A DNA stretch of 7,091 nt, taken from JBBDIO01 sp040880365. Its GTDB lineage: Bacteria; Chloroflexota; Anaerolineae; Caldilineales; Caldilineaceae. The DNA lies in assembly GCA_040880365.1 (NCBI GenBank), contig JBBDIO010000067.1, positions 1 to 7,091 of the forward strand. Reading direction: 5' to 3'. The notes beneath the pieces are model-generated. The model made no database searches. It worked only from the letters and a program-made list of their open reading frames with translations, and was not told where the DNA came from. Positions 4,764 to 7,091 of this stretch are shown piece after piece (position 1 is the first letter of the stretch; every line of letters begins with the position of its first letter). A program made the translations under genes and the position numbers.

Positions 4764-5951
4764 ATGCGTCTTCGCACTGCTGCCGGCGCGCTGACGCTGG
4801 TTGCCGGCGGGCATCTGGTCATCGAGCTTTCGACCCAGTTCCTGCCCGTACTCTATACAGTCGTGCGCGCCAGCATGGGGCTTACCTTCACCCAGGTGGG
4901 CACCATTGCGCTGGTTGCCACTACCTGCATGTCTCTGGCCCAGCCCCTGTTCGGCTATCTCAGCGACCGCTGGGGCGCAGACCGGCTCAGCGCATTCAGC
5001 GTCATCTGGATTGGGCTGGCGATGGGGCTGGTCGGCTTCGCGACCAACTATCCCATGTTGCTGGTGCTCATCGCATTGGGCAGCCTGGGTTCGGCGGCCT
5101 TTCATCCCCCCTCGGCGGTCATCGCCGCGGCCAATTCGGGTGCACGCCGGGGCACGGGCATCTCCATTTTTTCTGTAGGCGGCAACATCGGCTCGGCGCT
5201 CAGCCCCATCCTCATGGCGGGCGTATTTGCCCTGATGGGTTTGCCCGGCACCATCGTGGTCGCCCCGCTGGGCCTGGCCTACGGCATCTACCTCTATTGG
5301 CGGCTGCGCGCCATCCGCCTGCGTGTGGACCGGGCAAAAGCCCCAGCCGCCCCCCTGCGCCCCAATGTGCGCCCTTTCTTCCTGGGGTTAAGCCTCATCA
5401 TCACCGCCATGATGTTTCGCTCGTGGTATCAAGTCGCGTTGACCACCTATCTGCCGATTTGGATCGAAAGCGACGGCGGCACAGTGGCGGGTGGCGCACA
5501 GATGCTCGCCGTCTTTGCCTTTGCCATCAGTCTGGGCAGCTTTATTGGTGGGCCGGCAGGCGACCGCTTTGGACATTGGCAAGTGGTCGCGACATCTACT
5601 GCCTGCCTGGTCGTCTTCCATTGGCTGGTAATGCACAATACCGGCATCGTGCAGGTCGGCGCGTTGATCCTCAGCGGCGTCACAATTGGCGCCACCTATC
5701 CCACCAGCATCATCATGGCGATTGAAACCTGGCCCGGCAAAGTCGGCATAGCCACAGGTTTGCTCATGGGCGTGGGCTGGTGGCCCGGCGGCCTGGGCGC
5801 TCAATACACCGGCTATCTGGCCGATACCAATAGCCTGGCCTTTGCGCTGGAAACGCTTATCCTGCCCGCGGCTGTCGGCTTTCTGCTCATCCTCGCCTAT
5901 GCCGCGCTGCGCAGCCACCACATGGCGCGCCCCGCGCCCCAGCCCGAATAA
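4764..5951 (+). CDS. MFS efflux transporter, fosmidomycin-resistance (Fsr) type
   Basis: 395 residues, about 12 hydrophobic segments in two halves split by a basic/proline loop (RLRVDRAKAPAAPLRP, about 187-202). The first half has an MFS motif-A form GYLSDRWG (64-71), then GSAAFHPPSA (about 109-118) and SIFSVGGNIGSALSPIL, which closely parallel GSSVFHPESS and QSIFQVGGNFGSSLGPLL of E. coli Fsr as I recall it. The second half has GGPAGDRFG (262-270) and TWPGKVGIATGLLMG, again Fsr-like. The family uses the proton gradient to export small molecules; fosmidomycin itself need not be the substrate here. The start ATG follows the ABC stop by only three bases with no strong Shine-Dalgarno, so translational coupling and shared transcription are likely. 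The C-terminus is short and polar. Confidence 0.9.
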   Translation: MRLRTAAGALTLVAGGHLVIELSTQFLPVLYTVVRASMGLTFTQVGTIALVATTCMSLAQPLFGYLSDRWGADRLSAFSVIWIGLAMGLVGFATNYPMLLVLIALGSLGSAAFHPPSAVIAAANSGARRGTGISIFSVGGNIGSALSPILMAGVFALMGLPGTIVVAPLGLAYGIYLYWRLRAIRLRVDRAKAPAAPLRPNVRPFFLGLSLIITAMMFRSWYQVALTTYLPIWIESDGGTVAGGAQMLAVFAFAISLGSFIGGPAGDRFGHWQVVATSTACLVVFHWLVMHNTGIVQVGALILSGVTIGATYPTSIIMAIETWPGKVGIATGLLMGVGWWPGGLGAQYTGYLADTNSLAFALETLILPAAVGFLLILAYAALRSHHMARPAPQPE

Positions 5952-6115
5952 CGCGCGCACCCATATCAGATAGCCCCGATATCACCCCGTCCCATTTGGC
6001 GACAACTATCCCGCGTGTGCGTAACCTGTCCACCGTCGGCTGCGTATTTCTAATATATGAACGTAAGGTAAGCATAACCTTCTGCCCAGCGTGAATTGCC
6101 GCCAAAAATTCGGGC

Positions 6116-6149
6116 TTGAATTGGCAGAAAAACCATGCTACACTATTTT
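6116..6149 (+). promoter_or_regulatory. Promoter candidate upstream of the LysM gene
   Basis: Two overlapping readings both give 17-nt spacing: TTGAAT (6116-6121) with TACACT (6139-6144), which also has the extended -10 TG at 6136-6137, or TTGGCA (6121-6126) with TATTTT (6144-6149). Transcription from about 6151 would give the LysM gene a leader near 295 nt, or serve an unrecognised small RNA. Confidence 0.55.
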
Positions 6150-6195
6150 ATGTAGAAACCGACGCGATTCTCTGTGGAAAATGAAATCCAGCTTC

Positions 6196-6235
6196 CATAA
6201 CTATGAAGGTATGTTATGTTAACATGACAACATCT
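6196..6235. repeat. Cluster of inverted repeats downstream of the promoter
   Basis: CATAAC (6196-6201) is inverted as GTTATG (6213-6218), and ATGTTAACAT (6216-6225) is a perfect palindrome flanked by a second ATGTT on the left and a second AACAT on the right. Either an operator cluster or hairpins in the leader RNA. Confidence 0.45.
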
Positions 6236-6260
6236 GCATAGCAGGACCATTGCCGATATC

Positions 6261-6280
6261 CACAGCACGTCACAGCACAT
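6261..6280 (+). repeat. 10-bp tandem repeat CACAGCACRT
   Basis: CACAGCACGT and CACAGCACAT lie head to tail, identical in 9 of 10 bases, inside the possible LysM leader. Role unknown; may be a simple duplication. Confidence 0.5.
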
Positions 6281-6384
6281 CGCAACCCATCTCGAAAACA
6301 TAGCGCAGCACAAATCCAAACAGCGTCTCCTGTGCATCTGTAGCCGGACCGCGTAGAAATTCTGCCAGACCGTCAACGCGTTGT

Positions 6385-6415
6385 TTTCTTTTGTCAACTG
6401 TGTAATTTCTTTTGT
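6385..6415 (+). repeat. Two TTTCTTTTGT direct repeats, 21 bp apart
   Basis: Exact 10-mers at 6385-6394 and 6406-6415. The 21-bp step is two helical turns. The interval also contains TTGTTT (6381) and TAATTT (6403) at 16-nt spacing, a weak promoter alternative closer to the gene. Low-complexity T/C sequence makes chance repetition possible. Confidence 0.4.
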
Positions 6416-6432
6416 TTCTTATGAAGATTGCG

Positions 6433-6438
6433 AAAGGA
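6433..6438 (+). promoter_or_regulatory. Shine-Dalgarno AAAGGA deciding the LysM start
   Basis: AAAGGA ends 7 nt before ATG 6446. The upstream in-frame TTG at 6428 lies before this site and would place charged residues (RKDDW) at the front of the signal peptide, so the ATG is preferred. Confidence 0.7.
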
Positions 6439-6445
6439 TGACTGG

Positions 6446-6991
6446 ATGAACCAAATGCTATTGTCCGCTTTGCGGATGCGTCGCCTATTGTTTGTTGCGT
6501 TGGGGATCATGATCGCGACATGGGCCATGTTCCCCGCGGCGGCCTATGCGGCAGGCGGAGATCGTGGCTCCGCAGAATTTGTCTATGAGCATCACGATAA
6601 TTATCGCGGTAAAGGTCACCACAACGATCATGGCGAATATCGGGATCACAAGCCCGCGCACCATGCCTGTGCCAACACCTATACGGTGCGCAAGGGCGAT
6701 ACGCTTTCCAAATTGGCGCGCCACTATGGCACAACCGTACACGCCCTGGCGCGCGCCAACGGCATTCACAACCCGAACCGGATCTATGTGGGCCAGCGTC
6801 TCTGTGTGCCCAAGGGGCATGTCTATGTGCCGCCTGCCCCGCGCTGCAAAGCCTATCACACCGTGGCGCATGGCGACACCCTGGTGAGCATTGCCCGCCG
6901 CCATCACACCAGCGTTGATAGCATTATCGACGAAAACAAGCTGCGTGGACCCCACTACATCTACAAGGGCCAGCAGCTCTGTATCCGCTAG
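6446..6991 (+). CDS. Secreted double-LysM protein with His-rich linker
   Basis: 181 residues. A Sec-type signal peptide (n-region MNQMLLSALRMRR, hydrophobic core about 14-29, cleavage likely after AYA at 35) is followed by a His/Asp/Tyr-rich hydrophilic stretch (about 48-73, with HH pairs at 49, 58 and 72). LysM 1 spans about 78-121 (YTVRKGDTLSKLARHYG...IYVGQRLCV) and LysM 2 about 137-180 (YHTVAHGDTLVSIARRHH...IYKGQQLCI). LysM domains bind GlcNAc-containing glycans such as peptidoglycan, so the protein should sit in the cell envelope. Each LysM is flanked by a Cys pair exactly 45 residues apart (75/120 and 134/179), suggesting one disulfide clamp per domain. No catalytic domain is seen, so it is probably a structural or binding protein. 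Stand-alone transcription is likely, with a terminator downstream. Confidence 0.93.
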   Translation: MNQMLLSALRMRRLLFVALGIMIATWAMFPAAAYAAGGDRGSAEFVYEHHDNYRGKGHHNDHGEYRDHKPAHHACANTYTVRKGDTLSKLARHYGTTVHALARANGIHNPNRIYVGQRLCVPKGHVYVPPAPRCKAYHTVAHGDTLVSIARRHHTSVDSIIDENKLRGPHYIYKGQQLCIR

Positions 6992-7017
6992 CGGATGCAG
7001 CCCGGTTGGGCCGCTAG
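6988..7017 (+). other. Hairpin overlapping the LysM stop codon
   Basis: CTAGCG (6988-6993) pairs with CGCTAG (7012-7017), and within it GCCC (7000-7003) pairs with GGGC (7008-7011) around a GGTT loop, leaving a 6-nt bulge on the left arm. No T-run follows, so it is not itself a terminator; it may protect the mRNA 3' end. Confidence 0.5.
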
Positions 7018-7055
7018 ATTGCCGCCAATAGCAGTCTGCGCGTGCAAGCTATGTG

Positions 7056-7091
7056 AAAAAAGGTGGGCCCGGACGTTCCGGCCCCCCTTTT
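7056..7091 (+). terminator. Rho-independent terminator, possibly bidirectional
   Basis: Core stem CCGGA (7069-7073) / TCCGG (7077-7081) with a CGT loop, extended by GGG (7065-7067) / CCC (7083-7085) and the A-tract/T-tract pairing, ending in TTTT at the window edge. The A-run before the stem would act as a T-run on the other strand. It ends the LysM transcript; the T-tract may continue past the window. Confidence 0.82.

Larger units (their letters stand above)
5952..6445. other. Intergenic region upstream of the LysM gene
   Basis: 494 bp without a convincing gene. No T-tailed terminator follows the MFS stop; ATATC/GATAT arms near 5963-5983 could form only a weak hairpin. The region carries a promoter candidate (6116-6149), palindromic DNA (6196-6235), a 10-bp tandem repeat (CACAGCAC at 6261 and 6271) and two T-rich 10-mers before the LysM ribosome binding site. 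A small ORF (6181-6222, 13 codons) is too short to claim. No known riboswitch consensus was recognised. Confidence 0.55.

Noticed and set aside
5963..5983. ATATC/GATAT arms after the MFS gene as a terminator
   Set aside because: Only five base pairs and no T-tract.
6143..6397. 84-codon minus-strand ORF in the MFS-LysM gap
   Set aside because: Cys/Trp-rich random-looking product, TTG start, no ribosome binding site; the TTGACA at its start lacks a matching -10.
6151..6427. c-di-AMP (ydaO) riboswitch before the LysM gene
   Set aside because: Considered because such riboswitches precede cell-wall genes, but none of its conserved sequence blocks could be found by eye.

Overview
The window (7,091 bp, moderately GC-rich) reads as a bacterial chromosomal segment dominated by transport and efflux genes. 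Several features would fit a Chloroflexota-like organism (Caldilinea/Anaerolineae type): a secreted double-LysM protein whose LysM units are each bracketed by cysteines, a sulfatase with an SHDTGR-type N-terminus, long reverse-strand shadow ORFs, and a mix of weak Shine-Dalgarno sites with one probable leaderless gene. This assignment is inference; no rRNA or marker gene is present.

Left arm, minus strand: a MarR-family regulator (374-985) reads toward the 5' end of an ABC exporter subunit (217 to the window edge) that begins with GTG behind a strong AAGGAGG site. This resembles the common marR-ABC drug-exporter arrangement. The marR promoter (TTGATA-17-TATTAT) sits so close to the ATG that the transcript should be leaderless.

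Centre: the roughly 385-bp gap between marR and the plus-strand sulfatase holds an 11-bp repeat present five times in a row (1212-1266), a perfect 10-bp palindrome and a second inverted repeat. The sulfatase (1370-2677) belongs to the type I formylglycine sulfatases and resembles N-sulfoglucosamine sulfohydrolase.

Right of it, a 229-bp gap carries an 18-bp near-perfect palindrome (2719-2736), a TATGAT -10 candidate and an 18-bp tandem duplication inside a possible 40-47 residue leader ORF. It precedes a tightly spaced two-gene unit. The first gene is a half-size ABC exporter (2907-4760) whose NBD has Asp for the catalytic Glu and Gln for the switch His, the pattern of the degenerate half of a heterodimeric exporter. 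The second, 3 nt later, is a 12-TM MFS carrier of the fosmidomycin-resistance (Fsr) type (4764-5951). No conventional NBD partner follows, which is unusual.

Right end: a 494-bp gap with a good promoter candidate and several repeats leads to a secreted His-rich double-LysM protein (6446-6991), followed by a stop-codon-overlapping hairpin and an intrinsic terminator at the window edge.

Overall this is two efflux modules (marR/ABC and ABC/MFS) flanking a sulfatase, plus an unrelated cell-envelope gene. I see no IS element, CRISPR array, tRNA or rRNA. No clear new multi-gene system is visible; the best leads are the regulatory repeats and the orphan degenerate ABC half.
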